From positions 2,116-49,917 of the forward strand of contig LFSN01000138.1 of the NCBI GenBank assembly GCA_001513125.1: a DNA stretch of 47,802 bases, given 5' to 3'. Made by a program: the position numbers and the translations under genes. How positions within the stretch are numbered: position 1 is the stretch's first letter; each line of letters opens with the position of its first letter. Shown here piece after piece: positions 15,629-24,982 of the stretch. The stretch comes from Clostridia bacterium DTU030 (lineage in GTDB: Bacteria > Bacillota > DTU030). Under the pieces are notes generated by a model that was not told the DNA's origin, made no database searches, and saw only the letters and a list, made by a program, of their open reading frames with translations.

Positions 15629-17039
15629 GATAAATCCCCCCTTTTCTATTTGCTTGTATATTCTTGCCAATTAGAAGATAATCCTGCCTCGAAAATAAAA
15701 AACTGGAAAAAATTCGCAAATCGCCCCTGGCCTGGGCCAGGGGCGATATCCCTGCTTCATAGAGCATCCATTCGGCGAAGACACCATAGCCGCGGGTAGG
15801 ATCGTTGACAAAAACATGGGTCACAACACCAACCAACTTATTGTCCTTGATTATGGGGCTCCCGCTCATGCCCTGGATTATACCGCCTGTTCTCTCTATA
15901 AGGTCGGGATCCGTAATTTTTACTACCATACCCTTGTTGGTGGGGCTGTTTTGATTAAAAACCCGCTCAATTTCGATGGCATAGGCCTCAATTTTCTCCT
16001 CCTCGAGGACCGTCAAAATCTTTGCGGGGCCGGGGGTCACCTGGGAAGCAAGGGCCACAGGGATCCCTTCCGGGTAATAGGGATTTTCTATGGAGGCGTA
16101 AAGGGTGCCGAAGATGCCAAAATCGGTATTTTTTTCAATATCACCGAGGATATCCTCATCCTCGGTGAAAACACCGATCTTCTCCCCCGGCAGCCCCTTC
16201 ATTCCCTTATGAATTCCAGACACAACTGCCCGTACCAGGGTGCCTTCCTCCACATTGAGGGGTTGATTTGTCTCCACATCGGTAATTACATGGCCGAGGG
16301 CTCCATAACGCCCCGATTCCCGGTGATAGAAGGAGAGGGTACCAACGCCATTGGCGCCATCGCGAACATAGAGGCCTATCCGGTAACGTCCTGTTTCCTT
16401 GCATAAAACCGGCTCCATTTCAGATACTAAAACTGCATCTCCCCGCTTATACTCAATTTGTACCTTTTCCCCCTGGCGGCCGCATTCATGGACCAATTCA
16501 GCTAAATGGAGCACATTTTTTATCTTTTCTCCATTTACCCTTAGGATGGTGTCACCTACGGTGATGCCGGCTTCTTGGGCCGGATTCTTTATTCTAGTGC
16601 CCGGTTCACCGATGGCGGCCAGGCCGATGACGATGACACCATGGGAGAGGAGGAGGACGCCGATGGAATGTCCCCCGGGTATCACCTTCACCGGCGGTAG
16701 GACATTGACCAGCATCCTTTTTACCGGGACACCAAAAAAAAGCAACTCGACTTCCACTTCTCCCCGCTGGACCGGTTCCACTTCCAGGGGTGCACCCAAA
16801 TTGACTTTGGCCACCCGGGGAGATAGGGGCAGGCCGTTGAGATTGATAATACCTTCGCGATCCGATCTTATATAGACATCGACGGGAAAACCGATATAGA
16901 AGTTTTGTGTTTCACCTTCCAACAAATGCAGGGCCTCGGGAAGGGTAACAAAGGCCTTGAATTGCGGGGTCAAGGATATGCTGATAATGAGCAGGGAGAG
17001 TAAAACACCGACGATTTTGCGGCGGTTTTCCCCTGACAA
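15594..17039 (-). CDS. spoIVB: SpoIVB serine peptidase, with an extended C-terminus
   Basis: A 481-aa secreted SA-clan serine peptidase. It has an N-terminal membrane helix (about 9-28), a PDZ domain (about 125-205), the catalytic histidine region (YGALGH) and the catalytic serine motif (IQGMSGSPI). It signals from the forespore by cleaving SpoIVFA, which triggers pro-sigma-K processing. The start is TTG 17039. Homologues end soon after the block [15 protein letters not shown]. Here the frame continues about 55 codons through a perfect 13-bp hairpin and a T-rich tract into spo0A, giving a tail with no resemblance to the family. The tail could be a lost stop codon; all other parts look intact. 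Confidence 0.92.
   Translation of the reverse strand: MSGENRRKIVGVLLSLLIISISLTPQFKAFVTLPEALHLLEGETQNFYIGFPVDVYIRSDREGIINLNGLPLSPRVAKVNLGAPLEVEPVQRGEVEVELLFFGVPVKRMLVNVLPPVKVIPGGHSIGVLLLSHGVIVIGLAAIGEPGTRIKNPAQEAGITVGDTILRVNGEKIKNVLHLAELVHECGRQGEKVQIEYKRGDAVLVSEMEPVLCKETGRYRIGLYVRDGANGVGTLSFYHRESGRYGALGHVITDVETNQPLNVEEGTLVRAVVSGIHKGMKGLPGEKIGVFTEDEDILGDIEKNTDFGIFGTLYASIENPYYPEGIPVALASQVTPGPAKILTVLEEEKIEAYAIEIERVFNQNSPTNKGMVVKITDPDLIERTGGIIQGMSGSPIIKDNKLVGVVTHVFVNDPTRGYGVFAEWMLYEAGISPLAQARGDLRIFSSFLFSRQDYLLIGKNIQANRKGGIYLAKTNFRNDCR
15658..15687 (-). promoter_or_regulatory. Sigma-H-like promoter of spo0A
   Basis: The minus strand has GCAGGATTA (15687 to 15679), a full match to the sigma-H -35 RnAGGAwWW. 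After 12 nt comes CAAGAATAT, matching RnnGAATWW with one mismatch. Transcription would begin near 15650, 20-25 nt before the TTG start. spo0A of B. subtilis has a sigma-H promoter (Ps) in the same place. The site lies inside the extended spoIVB frame. Confidence 0.65.
15705..15747 (-). terminator. Intrinsic terminator inside the spoIVB reading frame
   Basis: ATCGCCCCTGGCC (15720-15732) and GGCCAGGGGCGAT (15735-15747) pair perfectly over 13 bp. On the minus strand they are followed by TTGCGAATTTTTTCC. It falls just after the codons for the conserved SpoIVB C-terminus, where a terminator would normally follow the stop codon. Confidence 0.8.
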
Positions 17040-17169
17040 CAGCCCATCACATCCCTTCCTTCACTCCCTCCACCCGGATCCCTGTTCTTTATATACTATT
17101 TCCTGAACTGCATCCCTTTATAATGAAAGTCTTTGTCCTTTAAACCAAGGGCATCCAATTTAACCAAAT

Positions 17170-18909
17170 TTAAATTTGTTCTTCCTTGTATTTGGCAGCC
17201 AGCCGCAACATCTCCCGGGCGTGTTTTCGGGTTGTTTCCGTCACCTTAGCCCCGCCCTGCATCCGGGCCAATTCTTCCACCTGTTCCCCTTCTGCCAATC
17301 TCCTCACCCTGGTATAGGTGCGTCCCTCCACGACCTCCTTTTTAATATGGTAATGGGAGTCTGCCATAGTGGCAATCTGTGGCAAATGGGTGACACAGAG
17401 GACCTGCCTTGTCCGGCCCAGGGCAGCCAGCCTCTCGGCCACGGCCTGGGCAGTGCGGCCGCCTATCCCAGCGTCTATCTCATCGAAGATCATGGTCGGA
17501 ACGGTGTCGACGGCAGACAGGACAGTCTTGAGGGCCAGCATGATCCGGGACAATTCCCCACCGGAAGCAATGCGAGACAGGGGTTTGGGGGGCTCGCCCG
17601 GGTTAGGGGCAAGCAGGAATTCTACTTGATCAATACCATTCTTGGTGACGGCCAGCCTTTTTTCTCCCAGATCTATCCCCTTTTTATCCTCCTGCTGAGA
17701 TATAGAGACAGAGAATATCGTTTTTTCCATGCCCAAATAGGCCAATTCCCGCCTTATATCCTCCTCCAACTCCTTGGCCAGGGCCATTCTTGCCTGGGAA
17801 AGCCTTTGGGCATGGGCGGCCAACTCTTTCTTGATGGCGGTATATTTTTCCTCCAATTCCTTTCTATCTACCCTATGCTGCTCTAAGGCATCGATTTCCT
17901 TTTCGAGCCAGTCGTAATAGGCCAGGATTTCCTCAATGCTGTTGCCATATTTGCGTTTCAATTCACTGATAACATAGAGGCGCTCTTCCACCTCTTCCAG
18001 GCTTCCTGGATTCAATTCCAGCCCCTCCAGGTAGGAGCGGATTTCCCTGGCAATTTCTTCTATCTGGAAGGATATGGATTCTAAGCCCTCATAAAGGGGG
18101 CCTATCTGGCCGTCGATGGCCGCTGCCTGCTGCAGCCAGCCGACAACTTGTCCCAGGGAATCTAACACCGAACTTCCGCCCAATTCGTCTCCATAGAGAA
18201 GGCGGTAGGAATCCCCGCACAGTTGAAATAGCCTTTCTGTATGTCTGAGGATATCCCTCTGGGCCAGGAGTTTTTCTTCTTCCCCGGCTGCCAATTTGGC
18301 CGCGGCTATTTCCGCCCTTTGAAAGGAATAAAAATCTAATTTTTGGGCTGTTTCCCTGGCTTCCTCTTCCAGGTTAGCCAGTTTTTTTTGCAGGAAGCGG
18401 TAGGTATGATAACAGTCCTGGACCAACTGGCGCAGCTTGCTTAATTCCTCGTCACCATAACTGTCCAAATATGTAATGTGGCTCTCAGGGCGCAGGAGAG
18501 ATTGGTGTTCGTGCTGTCCGTGGATGTCTACCAATTGTTGGCCCAGGGAACGGAGGAGGGAAACAGTGGCCAGGCGACCATTAATACGGCAGATACTCTT
18601 GCCACTGGCGTTGAGCTCACGACTTATCAAGAGCTGGCGGTTCTCATCTAACTCGATCCCCGCCTCTTGCAAAGCTTCATCCAGGGCCGGTAAAGCAGGG
18701 AGTTGAAAAAGGGCTGTTACCCTGGCCTGGTCTGCTCCGGCACGGATGAAATCGGTACTGGCCCTGGCGCCCAGGACAAGGCCGATGGCATCGATGAGGA
18801 TGGATTTTCCCGCTCCCGTCTCGCCGGTGAGAATATTCAGGCCCGGAGTTAAAGCGAGATGCAATTTCTCGATTAAAGCTAGATTTTCTATTTCCAGTTC
18901 CAGTAACAC
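17170..18909 (-). CDS. recN: DNA repair protein RecN
   Basis: A 579-aa SMC-like ATPase. It has Walker A (GETGAGKS, residues 29-36), a long central helical region (about 150-380), the ABC signature LSRIASGGELSRIMLALK (about 455) and Walker B (TMIFDEIDAGIGG). RecN holds broken DNA ends together early in double-strand break repair. The start is GTG 18909, after GGGGGAAG. It follows argR closely, as in B. subtilis (ahrC-recN). The 130-bp gap to spoIVB (17040-17169) must hold any forespore promoter for spoIVB; I could not find a convincing sigma-F/G match there. Confidence 0.97.
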   Translation of the reverse strand: MLLELEIENLALIEKLHLALTPGLNILTGETGAGKSILIDAIGLVLGARASTDFIRAGADQARVTALFQLPALPALDEALQEAGIELDENRQLLISRELNASGKSICRINGRLATVSLLRSLGQQLVDIHGQHEHQSLLRPESHITYLDSYGDEELSKLRQLVQDCYHTYRFLQKKLANLEEEARETAQKLDFYSFQRAEIAAAKLAAGEEEKLLAQRDILRHTERLFQLCGDSYRLLYGDELGGSSVLDSLGQVVGWLQQAAAIDGQIGPLYEGLESISFQIEEIAREIRSYLEGLELNPGSLEEVEERLYVISELKRKYGNSIEEILAYYDWLEKEIDALEQHRVDRKELEEKYTAIKKELAAHAQRLSQARMALAKELEEDIRRELAYLGMEKTIFSVSISQQEDKKGIDLGEKRLAVTKNGIDQVEFLLAPNPGEPPKPLSRIASGGELSRIMLALKTVLSAVDTVPTMIFDEIDAGIGGRTAQAVAERLAALGRTRQVLCVTHLPQIATMADSHYHIKKEVVEGRTYTRVRRLAEGEQVEELARMQGGAKVTETTRKHAREMLRLAAKYKEEQI

Positions 18910-18922
18910 CCCGTCTTCCCCC

Positions 18923-19375
18923 TTATTCCATAAGGCTCTCCAATTTGGCCACTATGTTCTTAACTTCCTTCGATGAACTGGCAACGGCAATAATGGTGTC
19001 ATCACCGGCTACGGTACCAATTATTTCCGGCCAATCAAGGACGTCGATGACCGCTGCTACCCCCTGGGCCGAACCAACCAGGGTTTTGATCACAACGATG
19101 TTTTCACTGGCGGCAATCTTAATCACCGACTCCCGGAAGAGGCGCTGCTGTCTCTGTTCCAGGGCACCGCTGATCCTTTCCCCGGGTTGTCCATAGCGGT
19201 ATCTGTTGTCTCCCGTTGGGATCTTGACCAGTCCCAACTCCTTGATATCCCGGGATACCGTTGCCTGGGTAACCTCAATCCCGTGCTGGCTGAGCAATTC
19301 TGCCAGTTCCTCCTGGGTTTCGATTTCCTGGGAAGATATTAATTCCAAGATTAATCTCTGCCTTTTGTTTTTCAC
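18923..19375 (-). CDS. argR: Arginine repressor ArgR/AhrC
   Basis: A 150-aa regulator. The N-terminal winged helix (GIEVTQATVSRDIKELGLVK) binds ARG operators. The C-terminal domain holds the GTVAGDDTIIA motif that binds L-arginine at the hexamer interface. The start is GTG 19375; its GTGA overlaps the nadK stop by 4 bp. It lies between nadK and recN, a common Firmicute order. No arginine genes are in the window, so it presumably acts in trans. Confidence 0.95.
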   Translation of the reverse strand: MKNKRQRLILELISSQEIETQEELAELLSQHGIEVTQATVSRDIKELGLVKIPTGDNRYRYGQPGERISGALEQRQQRLFRESVIKIAASENIVVIKTLVGSAQGVAAVIDVLDWPEIIGTVAGDDTIIAVASSSKEVKNIVAKLESLME

Positions 19376-20289
19376 ATCCCTTCACCCCCTTTGTCAAAAC
19401 CTAATCCCCAGTCCCTTTCCTCTTCAGCCCCGGAAAACTTTCCTTCCTGGAAACGGGTTCGTAAAATCTGGTAGAAACTCTGTCCGGATAGGCGAAGCAG
19501 CTTGGCTCTAAAAGGGGCGCGGCTAACGGTTATCTTATCCCCCACTTCCAGGGGAAAACCCTGCTGCCCATCGCAGTTCATCATTATTTTGTTATGATCG
19601 GCCTGTACTATTATCTCAACCCTCTCCTCCTCGGGAATGACCAGGGACCGGGCGGATAGAGTATGGGGACAGATAGGGGTGATAATTATGTTCTGTAATT
19701 GGGGATTTAGGATCGGTCCCCCGGCCGAAAGGGAATAGGCCGTAGAGCCCGTCGGCGTAGCCACAATTAGACCATCACCCGGATAAGTTGCATAATACTC
19801 GCCATTGATAAAGATCTGTAAGTGGATTAACCGGGCAAAGGCCCCCTTGGTCACCACTACTTCATTCAAGGCCAGATAGCTGTATACCTTCTTATCCCCT
19901 CTGAAGACGCTGCCCTCCAGCATGAGCCGATCATCGAGCCAGTATTCTCCTACCAGGACCTGGGTCAGGGCAGAAGTTATATTGGCCGGTTCTGCCGTGG
20001 TAAGAAAACCCAGACGCCCCATATTGATGCCCATGATGGGGACCCCTGCCGGGGAGAGATAACGGGCTGCAGCCAAAAGGGTGCCATCTCCCCCTAAAAC
20101 TATGGCCAGTTCTATCTGCCGGGCAAAGGCATCCTTGTGCAGGCTCTGTCCGGGGAGCTCCAAATCCCTGGCCTGCCCTTGCAGCAAATAAACCTTCTTA
20201 CCCTGTTCCTGCAGCCAGGCAATTAGGTCCCGTGCTACCTTTTTCGCAGCTTCTTTTTGCCGATTTATGTAGAGCCCGATACACTGCAT
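19372..20289 (-). CDS. nadK: NAD kinase
   Basis: A 305-aa ATP-NAD kinase. It has the GGDGT motif (LGGDGTLLAAAR), GINMGRLGFLT, NEVVV and DGLIVATPTGSTAYSLSAGGPI. It makes NADP+ from NAD+. ATG 20289 follows TTAAGGAGGTCGCGT, a near-perfect ribosome site; a longer frame from 20334 has none. The 136-bp gap upstream to tlyA (20290-20425) is AT-rich in its middle and contains TATAAT on the minus strand but no matching -35. Confidence 0.96.
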   Translation of the reverse strand: MQCIGLYINRQKEAAKKVARDLIAWLQEQGKKVYLLQGQARDLELPGQSLHKDAFARQIELAIVLGGDGTLLAAARYLSPAGVPIMGINMGRLGFLTTAEPANITSALTQVLVGEYWLDDRLMLEGSVFRGDKKVYSYLALNEVVVTKGAFARLIHLQIFINGEYYATYPGDGLIVATPTGSTAYSLSAGGPILNPQLQNIIITPICPHTLSARSLVIPEEERVEIIVQADHNKIMMNCDGQQGFPLEVGDKITVSRAPFRAKLLRLSGQSFYQILRTRFQEGKFSGAEEERDWGLGFDKGGEGM

Positions 20290-20425
20290 ACGCGACCTCC
20301 TTAATTGTTCTATTGCCGCCGGTGCGAGACACATTTTTCGGAATAAATCGCCATAATCATTTAATTATATTCCCCCTTTCGCCCCTATTCCCTTCCGGGA
20401 GTGGGGGCATCAAGGGGGAAAAGTG

Positions 20426-21235
20426 TCAATCAACCTCCCGCCAGGCAGCAGAAACCGTTTTCATTATAATTTCCTCCAGGGGAAGCTCCTCCCTTCTCCC
20501 TTCAAGGAGATATAGAAGATACTCCTTATTCCCTTGGGCCCCGCTGATGGGGGAAAAGGTAAGGCCGCCAATGCCAAAACCCATGCCCCGGGCCATCTGG
20601 CCGATCCTGGTCAAAACCTCCTCGTGGACGGCCGGATCCCGCACTACCCCCTTTTTCCCAACCTTTTCCGGACCGGCTTCAAACTGGGGTTTTACCAGGG
20701 CCACCACTTCGCCCCCTGGGATCAGAAACTCCCTGACCTTCGGCAGGACCTTCTCCAGGGAGATAAAGGAGACATCGATACAGGCAAAGTCCACCAATTC
20801 GGGGACGGCCTCCCCCTCTAAATGACGGATATTGGTTCGCTCCAGCACTATGACCCGGGGATCCTGCCGCAGGCGCCAGGCCAACTGGTTCCAGCCCACA
20901 TCGACGGCATAGACCCTTTTGGCACCATGCTGCAGGGCACAATCGGTAAAACCGCCCGTCGAGGCCCCGACATCCATGACAACCTTGCCGTCTAGTGCTA
21001 TGCCAAAGCCCTCCAAGGCCTTCTCCAGCTTCAAACCTCCCCTGCTCACATAGGGATGCTCCTGGCCTAGAATTCTAATGGTCGCTTCCGGCTCGACCCG
21101 GGTGCCGGCCTTTTCTATTTTTTCCCCATTGACTAGGATAAGGCCGGCCATAATGGCTGCCTGGGCCCTCTGCCGGCTGGGGAAGTAACCCTTCTTCGCC
21201 AGCAAGACATCCAGACGTTCCTTTTTTTCAGCCAT
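20426..21235 (-). CDS. tlyA: TlyA family 2'-O-ribose rRNA methyltransferase/hemolysin
   Basis: A 269-aa protein with an N-terminal S4 RNA-binding domain ([30 protein letters not shown]) and an FtsJ-like methyltransferase domain ([18 protein letters not shown], the SAM-binding GASTGG). Mycobacterial TlyA 2'-O-methylates 16S and 23S rRNA; the target here is inferred. ATG 21235 overlaps the dxs stop by 8 bp. The pair dxs-tlyA (yqxC) is conserved in Bacilli and Clostridia. Confidence 0.93.
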   Translation of the reverse strand: MAEKKERLDVLLAKKGYFPSRQRAQAAIMAGLILVNGEKIEKAGTRVEPEATIRILGQEHPYVSRGGLKLEKALEGFGIALDGKVVMDVGASTGGFTDCALQHGAKRVYAVDVGWNQLAWRLRQDPRVIVLERTNIRHLEGEAVPELVDFACIDVSFISLEKVLPKVREFLIPGGEVVALVKPQFEAGPEKVGKKGVVRDPAVHEEVLTRIGQMARGMGFGIGGLTFSPISGAQGNKEYLLYLLEGRREELPLEEIIMKTVSAAWREVD

Positions 21236-23156
21236 GGCCTTCCCCCCGCTCCGGGCCCCGGCAGACCTTTTCCTGTCCTTCAGGTAGATCCAAAAGGTTT
21301 CTTGCGGTTTCTACTATGCCGGCAGCGGTAAGCCTGTTCTTTTCCAAAAGATATTCCCGGCTCCCGTGTTCGATAAATCTATCGCCATAGCCCATTGCCG
21401 CAAGCCGGCAGCCGGTAACGCCTTTTTGTGCCAATAGTTCCAGAACGGCACTGCCGAATCCCCCCTGGCAGACATGATCCTCTATGGTGACCAGCTTCCT
21501 GGTCTTTTGGGCATAGGATAAAATGGTTTCTTCATCCAGGGGTTTGACAAAACGGGCGTTTATAACGGCGGCATCGATGCCTTCCTGGGCTAAGATTTCT
21601 GCAGCAGCCTGGGCCCTGGCCACCATGGGTCCCAGGGCCAAAAGGGCAATATCGGTACCCGGGCGGACTACTTCCGCCCTGCCAATGGGTATAGGATGGG
21701 GTTTCTCCCACAATGCAGCCCCTTCCCCGCTGCCCCGGGGATAGCGCAAGGCGACAGGACCCGGGTGGCCCATGGCCGTGACCAGCATTTGCTGCAGTTC
21801 AGCTTCATCCTTCGGGGCCATCAGGGTCATCCCCGGAATATGGCGCAAATAAGCCAGATCGAAGACCCCGTGGTGAGTCGGGCCGTCTTCACCGACTACC
21901 CCACCCCGATCCATGGCAAAGACCACCGGCAAATTGGCCAGGCAGACGTCATGGACAATCTGGTCATAGGCCCGCTGCAGGAAGGTCGAGTATACTGCCA
22001 CCACCGGCCTGAAGCCTCCCCTTGCCAGTCCGGCGGCAAGGGTAACGGCATGCTGTTCTGCTATACCCACATCATAACAGCGGTTGGGAAACCTCTGGGC
22101 CAACAGATCAAGGCCCGTTCCCTTGGGCATGGCCGCGGTAATGCCCACTATCCTGTGGTCCCCCTCGGCAAGTTGTACCAATGTTTTGGCAAAGACCTCT
22201 GTATAGGTGGGAGCCCCCCCCTTCTTCTTTGCCTTCCCCGTCACCGGATCAAAGGGACCGACACCGTGAAAGCGATCTGGTTCTGCTTCCGCCGGGGGGT
22301 AGCCCTTACCCTTGATAGTAATCACATGGAGGAGGACGGGCCCTTTGACCCTTTTGGCACTGGTGAGGACCTGTTTCAGCAGGGGTAAATTGTGCCCGTC
22401 AATGGGGCCTAGATAGGTAAAACCAAGTTCTTCAAAGAGCACCCCCGCCACCAGCAAATACTTGAGACTGTCCTTTAACCTTTCGACCGATTTTACCACC
22501 TGTCCGCCAATGGCGGGAAGTTTGCGCAAAATATACTCGACATCGGCCTTCAGTTTGCCGTAGGCCGGCTCGGTGCGCAGGCGGCTCAGATAGGAGGACA
22601 GGGCACCCACATTGGGCGAGATGGACATTTCGTTGTCATTCAAAACCACCAGCAGGTCTGTCCCTACATGGCCGGCATGATTTAAGCCCTCCAGGGCCAG
22701 CCCCCCCGTCAGGGCTCCGTCACCGATCACGGCACAGACGGTATAATCCTCTCCCGCAAGATCCCGGGCCAGGGCCAGGCCCAGGGCTGAGGAAATGGAG
22801 GTGCTGGTATGTCCAGTGCCCACCACATCGTGGGGGCTTTCCTCCGGCTTAGGGAAACCACTCAGCCCGCCCTGAGTGCGGAGAGTCGGAAACTGCTCCT
22901 GCCGCCCGGTAAGGATCTTATGTACATAGCATTGGTGCCCGACATCCCAGATAATTTTGTCCCGGGGACTGCGGAGGACGCTGTGGAGGGCCAGGGTCAG
23001 CTCCACTACACCAAGGTTGGGAGCCAAATGCCCGCCATTGTGGGAAACAACAGCGATAATTCTCTGTCGGATCTCTGCCGCCAGTTCCCCAAGTTCGGCA
23101 TCATTTAGGGATTGTAAATCCTCCGGCCCCTTTATCCCTGCCAGTATATTTCCCAA
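21228..23156 (-). CDS. dxs: 1-deoxy-D-xylulose-5-phosphate synthase
   Basis: A 642-aa TPP enzyme. It contains [26 protein letters not shown], the TPP motif [18 protein letters not shown] with NDNEMSIS, and the C-terminal [15 protein letters not shown] and [16 protein letters not shown] blocks. It condenses pyruvate and glyceraldehyde 3-phosphate in the first step of the MEP isoprenoid pathway, whose product feeds ispA about 2 kb away. The start is TTG 23156 with ribosome site GGAGGTGAG. It follows oapA by 7 bp, so the RNA, oapA and dxs may share a transcript. Confidence 0.98.
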   Translation of the reverse strand: MGNILAGIKGPEDLQSLNDAELGELAAEIRQRIIAVVSHNGGHLAPNLGVVELTLALHSVLRSPRDKIIWDVGHQCYVHKILTGRQEQFPTLRTQGGLSGFPKPEESPHDVVGTGHTSTSISSALGLALARDLAGEDYTVCAVIGDGALTGGLALEGLNHAGHVGTDLLVVLNDNEMSISPNVGALSSYLSRLRTEPAYGKLKADVEYILRKLPAIGGQVVKSVERLKDSLKYLLVAGVLFEELGFTYLGPIDGHNLPLLKQVLTSAKRVKGPVLLHVITIKGKGYPPAEAEPDRFHGVGPFDPVTGKAKKKGGAPTYTEVFAKTLVQLAEGDHRIVGITAAMPKGTGLDLLAQRFPNRCYDVGIAEQHAVTLAAGLARGGFRPVVAVYSTFLQRAYDQIVHDVCLANLPVVFAMDRGGVVGEDGPTHHGVFDLAYLRHIPGMTLMAPKDEAELQQMLVTAMGHPGPVALRYPRGSGEGAALWEKPHPIPIGRAEVVRPGTDIALLALGPMVARAQAAAEILAQEGIDAAVINARFVKPLDEETILSYAQKTRKLVTIEDHVCQGGFGSAVLELLAQKGVTGCRLAAMGYGDRFIEHGSREYLLEKNRLTAAGIVETARNLLDLPEGQEKVCRGPERGEGHG

Positions 23157-23163
23157 ACAATTC

Positions 23164-23862
23164 TCACCTCCGTCGCATTTTCCCCTTCTCTGCCAGGAGC
23201 CTTATACCGAATTTTTCCTCCAGCCAGGCCAGGAGACGGCCCACCTGAAAGGTTATTTCCCGGCACCGGTACAGGGCCAGGTATTTGCCGGCCGCCTTCC
23301 CCCCTACCGTAAGGGCGGCGGCCAAACCAACTATCACCAAGGAGGCCAGGGACTGGTCGGTTATAAGGCCCCTGACCGCCAGATTAAAAACAATACTGGC
23401 CGCAGCAGCACCACTGACCGTTCCACAAATGTCTCCCACCAGGTCATTGCAAAAACTGCTCACCCGATCGGCATGGCGAACCAGGCGAATGGCGTGACTG
23501 GCACCATGGACCCTTTTTGCCGCCATGGCATGGAAGGATGCCTCCCCGGTGGCGGTAACGGCCACACCAATTATATCAAAGAGAATCCCTGTACCGATAA
23601 TTAGAAACAGGATCAGAACCGCCATGGAAAGGCCAAGGAAATTAAGCACCGAATCGGAAGCCAGAGTCAGTATTATAGTCAGGAGAAAGGTCAGGGCACC
23701 GACGCGCAAGACGCGCGTACTGCGGGCCAATAACTCTTTATTCCCATCTTGTTTATTCTTTCCCTTATTAGCCAAAAGCTTTTCCACCACCAAAATATTT
23801 ATTTTGGGGCATAATAGAAAAAGGGAAAGCCCTCCTCCCCAGAGTCTCTCCCTTTTCTGCAC
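23164..23862 (-). CDS. oapA: OLE-associated membrane protein OapA
   Basis: Up to 232 aa, with hydrophobic helices at about 53-72, 77-101 and 160-180, and a polar N-terminus. The family was identified from its position next to OLE RNA and from its small, basic, multi-helix membrane layout, with the segment [27 protein letters not shown] conserved in related proteins sometimes called CorB-like. OapA recruits OLE RNA to the membrane. The start is uncertain: GTG 23862 lies 13 nt after the RNA's closing stem and lacks a ribosome site; TTG 23793, GTG 23790 and GTG 23787 are alternatives giving about 207 aa. A GGGGAGGAGGG near 23836 has no in-frame start in range. It sits directly upstream of dxs. 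Confidence 0.88.
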   Translation of the reverse strand: MQKRERLWGGGLSLFLLCPKINILVVEKLLANKGKNKQDGNKELLARSTRVLRVGALTFLLTIILTLASDSVLNFLGLSMAVLILFLIIGTGILFDIIGVAVTATGEASFHAMAAKRVHGASHAIRLVRHADRVSSFCNDLVGDICGTVSGAAAASIVFNLAVRGLITDQSLASLVIVGLAAALTVGGKAAGKYLALYRCREITFQVGRLLAWLEEKFGIRLLAEKGKMRRR

Positions 23863-23869
23863 TATGTAA

Positions 23870-24487
23870 GAGGAGGACAGGTGGTAGCAAGTCGAGTAAA
23901 CATTGTGGCTTAAGGTCTAGTAGGTTTTCCCAGCAATGCACCAGGATGTTGCCATCCGGGCGGTTTCCCTTCACTGCATTGCTCCATACCGTCGCCGGGA
24001 ATGGGACTAGATTACCACTTAGTCCACACTGTAATCCCCGACCTGCCCCAATCTAAATTGGGCAGTCTAGGAGCTTTCCTCGACAGCCAATCACCTTCTA
24101 GCCTCTTTTGCAGTAGAGGTTTCACAGCCATAGGCCTGGTTTTCTTTGGGCCCCACTCGAAAACCCGGCTGTCACTGATTCGCCCCTACCACTCAAGGCA
24201 GGCTACACTGCACACAGCTTTCACCGCATGCAGGTTCTCCCCAAGCCGTAGCCTTCGGCAAGGCCACGCACTTGGGTCTCCACGGAAGCAGGGTCAGGAC
24301 CCGCATGCCCTTGCGGACTGCCCTCGCCTCCTTAACTCCCAGCACCAACCCCCGACTGGGCGTCAGCAGCCAGCACCAGGAACTTCATCGATGTGCCCTT
24401 GACGGATTTTTAGCCCCGCCTTCAAAGGTGATTGTACTGACTAGAATACTGCACCACCTGTCCGCACTGTTATTCATTTTTCAAGCA
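23870..24487 (-). ncRNA. ole: OLE RNA (ornate, large, extremophilic)
   Basis: A non-coding stretch of about 610 nt between DUF212 and oapA, with no supportable ORF on either strand. A consensus promoter (24494-24522) sets the 5' end near 24487. Near the 5' end GGACAGGTGG (24463 to 24454) is complementary over 10 bp to CCACCTGTCC near the 3' end (23884 to 23875), so the whole RNA closes on itself. Inside are many G-rich stems and purine loops, for example CCCAATTTAGATTGGG and CCGAAGGCTACGG. Length, closing stem, downstream oapA and the ispA/dxs/tlyA/recN surroundings are the known hallmarks of OLE RNA in extremophilic Firmicutes. It forms a membrane ribonucleoprotein with OapA linked to stress tolerance. 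The 3' end is approximate. Confidence 0.9.
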
Positions 24488-24493
24488 AGAAGA

Positions 24494-24522
24494 ATTATAA
24501 CATATCCGGCACGGTGGTGCAA
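24494..24522 (-). promoter_or_regulatory. Sigma-A promoter of OLE RNA
   Basis: TTGCAC (24522 to 24517), a 17-bp spacer and a perfect TATAAT (24499 to 24494) on the minus strand. The -35 lies 7 bp past the DUF212 stop codon, so the RNA has its own promoter. This is one of the best sigma-A matches in the window and implies strong expression. Confidence 0.88.
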
Positions 24523-24528
24523 AGATGA

Positions 24529-24972
24529 TCAGGGCACGTAAAAACAAGCCACAATCAGGCCGAGCACTCCACCGGCGAAAACTTCCTTTGGGGTGTGTCC
24601 CAGGAGCTCTTTCAAGCGTTCTTCGCGGAATCTACCCTTTTGTACTACCTCATCCATAATTATATTCAGGATTTCCGCCTGTTTCCCCACGGCTCGCCGC
24701 ACCCCTGCTGCATCATACATAACTATGAGGGCAAAAACCACTGCTATGGCAAATTCCGTTGAGTTCCAGCCCAATTGCCTGCAGACTCCTGTGGCCAGGG
24801 CAACGACCAAAGCAGTATGGGAGCTTGGCATCCCGCCGGAAGTGACAAAGAGTCTAAAATCGATTTCCCTCTTGACCAGGTAATTGATTATGACCTTTAA
24901 TATTTGGGCAGCAATCCCGGCGATGAGGGAAGCAACCAACACCCTGTTCTCCAACACCCTGCCATCCCCCAC
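24529..24972 (-). CDS. Divergent PAP2 family protein (DUF212/YuiD-like)
   Basis: A 147-aa membrane protein with about four helices. The block GGMPSSHTALVVALATGV (about 46-63) and MYDAAGVRRAVGKQAEILN (about 84-102) are signatures of DUF212, a divergent branch of the PAP2/haloperoxidase fold. GHTPKEVFAGGVLG near the C-terminus completes the phosphatase-like motif set. PAP2 relatives dephosphorylate lipid pyrophosphates; placement after ispA hints at a polyprenyl substrate, but this is inference. The start is GTG 24972; GTG 24957 or TTG 24954 would fit the family length better. Confidence 0.9.
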   Translation of the reverse strand: MGDGRVLENRVLVASLIAGIAAQILKVIINYLVKREIDFRLFVTSGGMPSSHTALVVALATGVCRQLGWNSTEFAIAVVFALIVMYDAAGVRRAVGKQAEILNIIMDEVVQKGRFREERLKELLGHTPKEVFAGGVLGLIVACFYVP

Positions 24973-24982
24973 CCTTTCCCTG

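Noticed and set aside
17040-17169. Sigma-F or sigma-G promoter for spoIVB
   Set aside because: CATTATA resembles a sigma-G -10, but no acceptable -35 lies 17-18 bp upstream.
23780-23812. 14-codon frame [14 protein letters not shown] upstream of oapA
   Set aside because: The GGGGAGGAGGG site lies about 17 nt from its ATG, too far for good initiation; could be chance.
23870-24487. rRNA fragment, RNase P RNA, tmRNA or group II intron
   Set aside because: None of the diagnostic cores (RNase P P4 helix, tmRNA tRNA-like ends, intron domain V, rRNA helices) was found; length, closing stem and context fit OLE instead.
24001-24541. Small plus-strand frames (up to 133 codons) within the OLE region
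   Set aside because: They lack ribosome sites and cross the stems of a structured RNA transcribed from the other strand.
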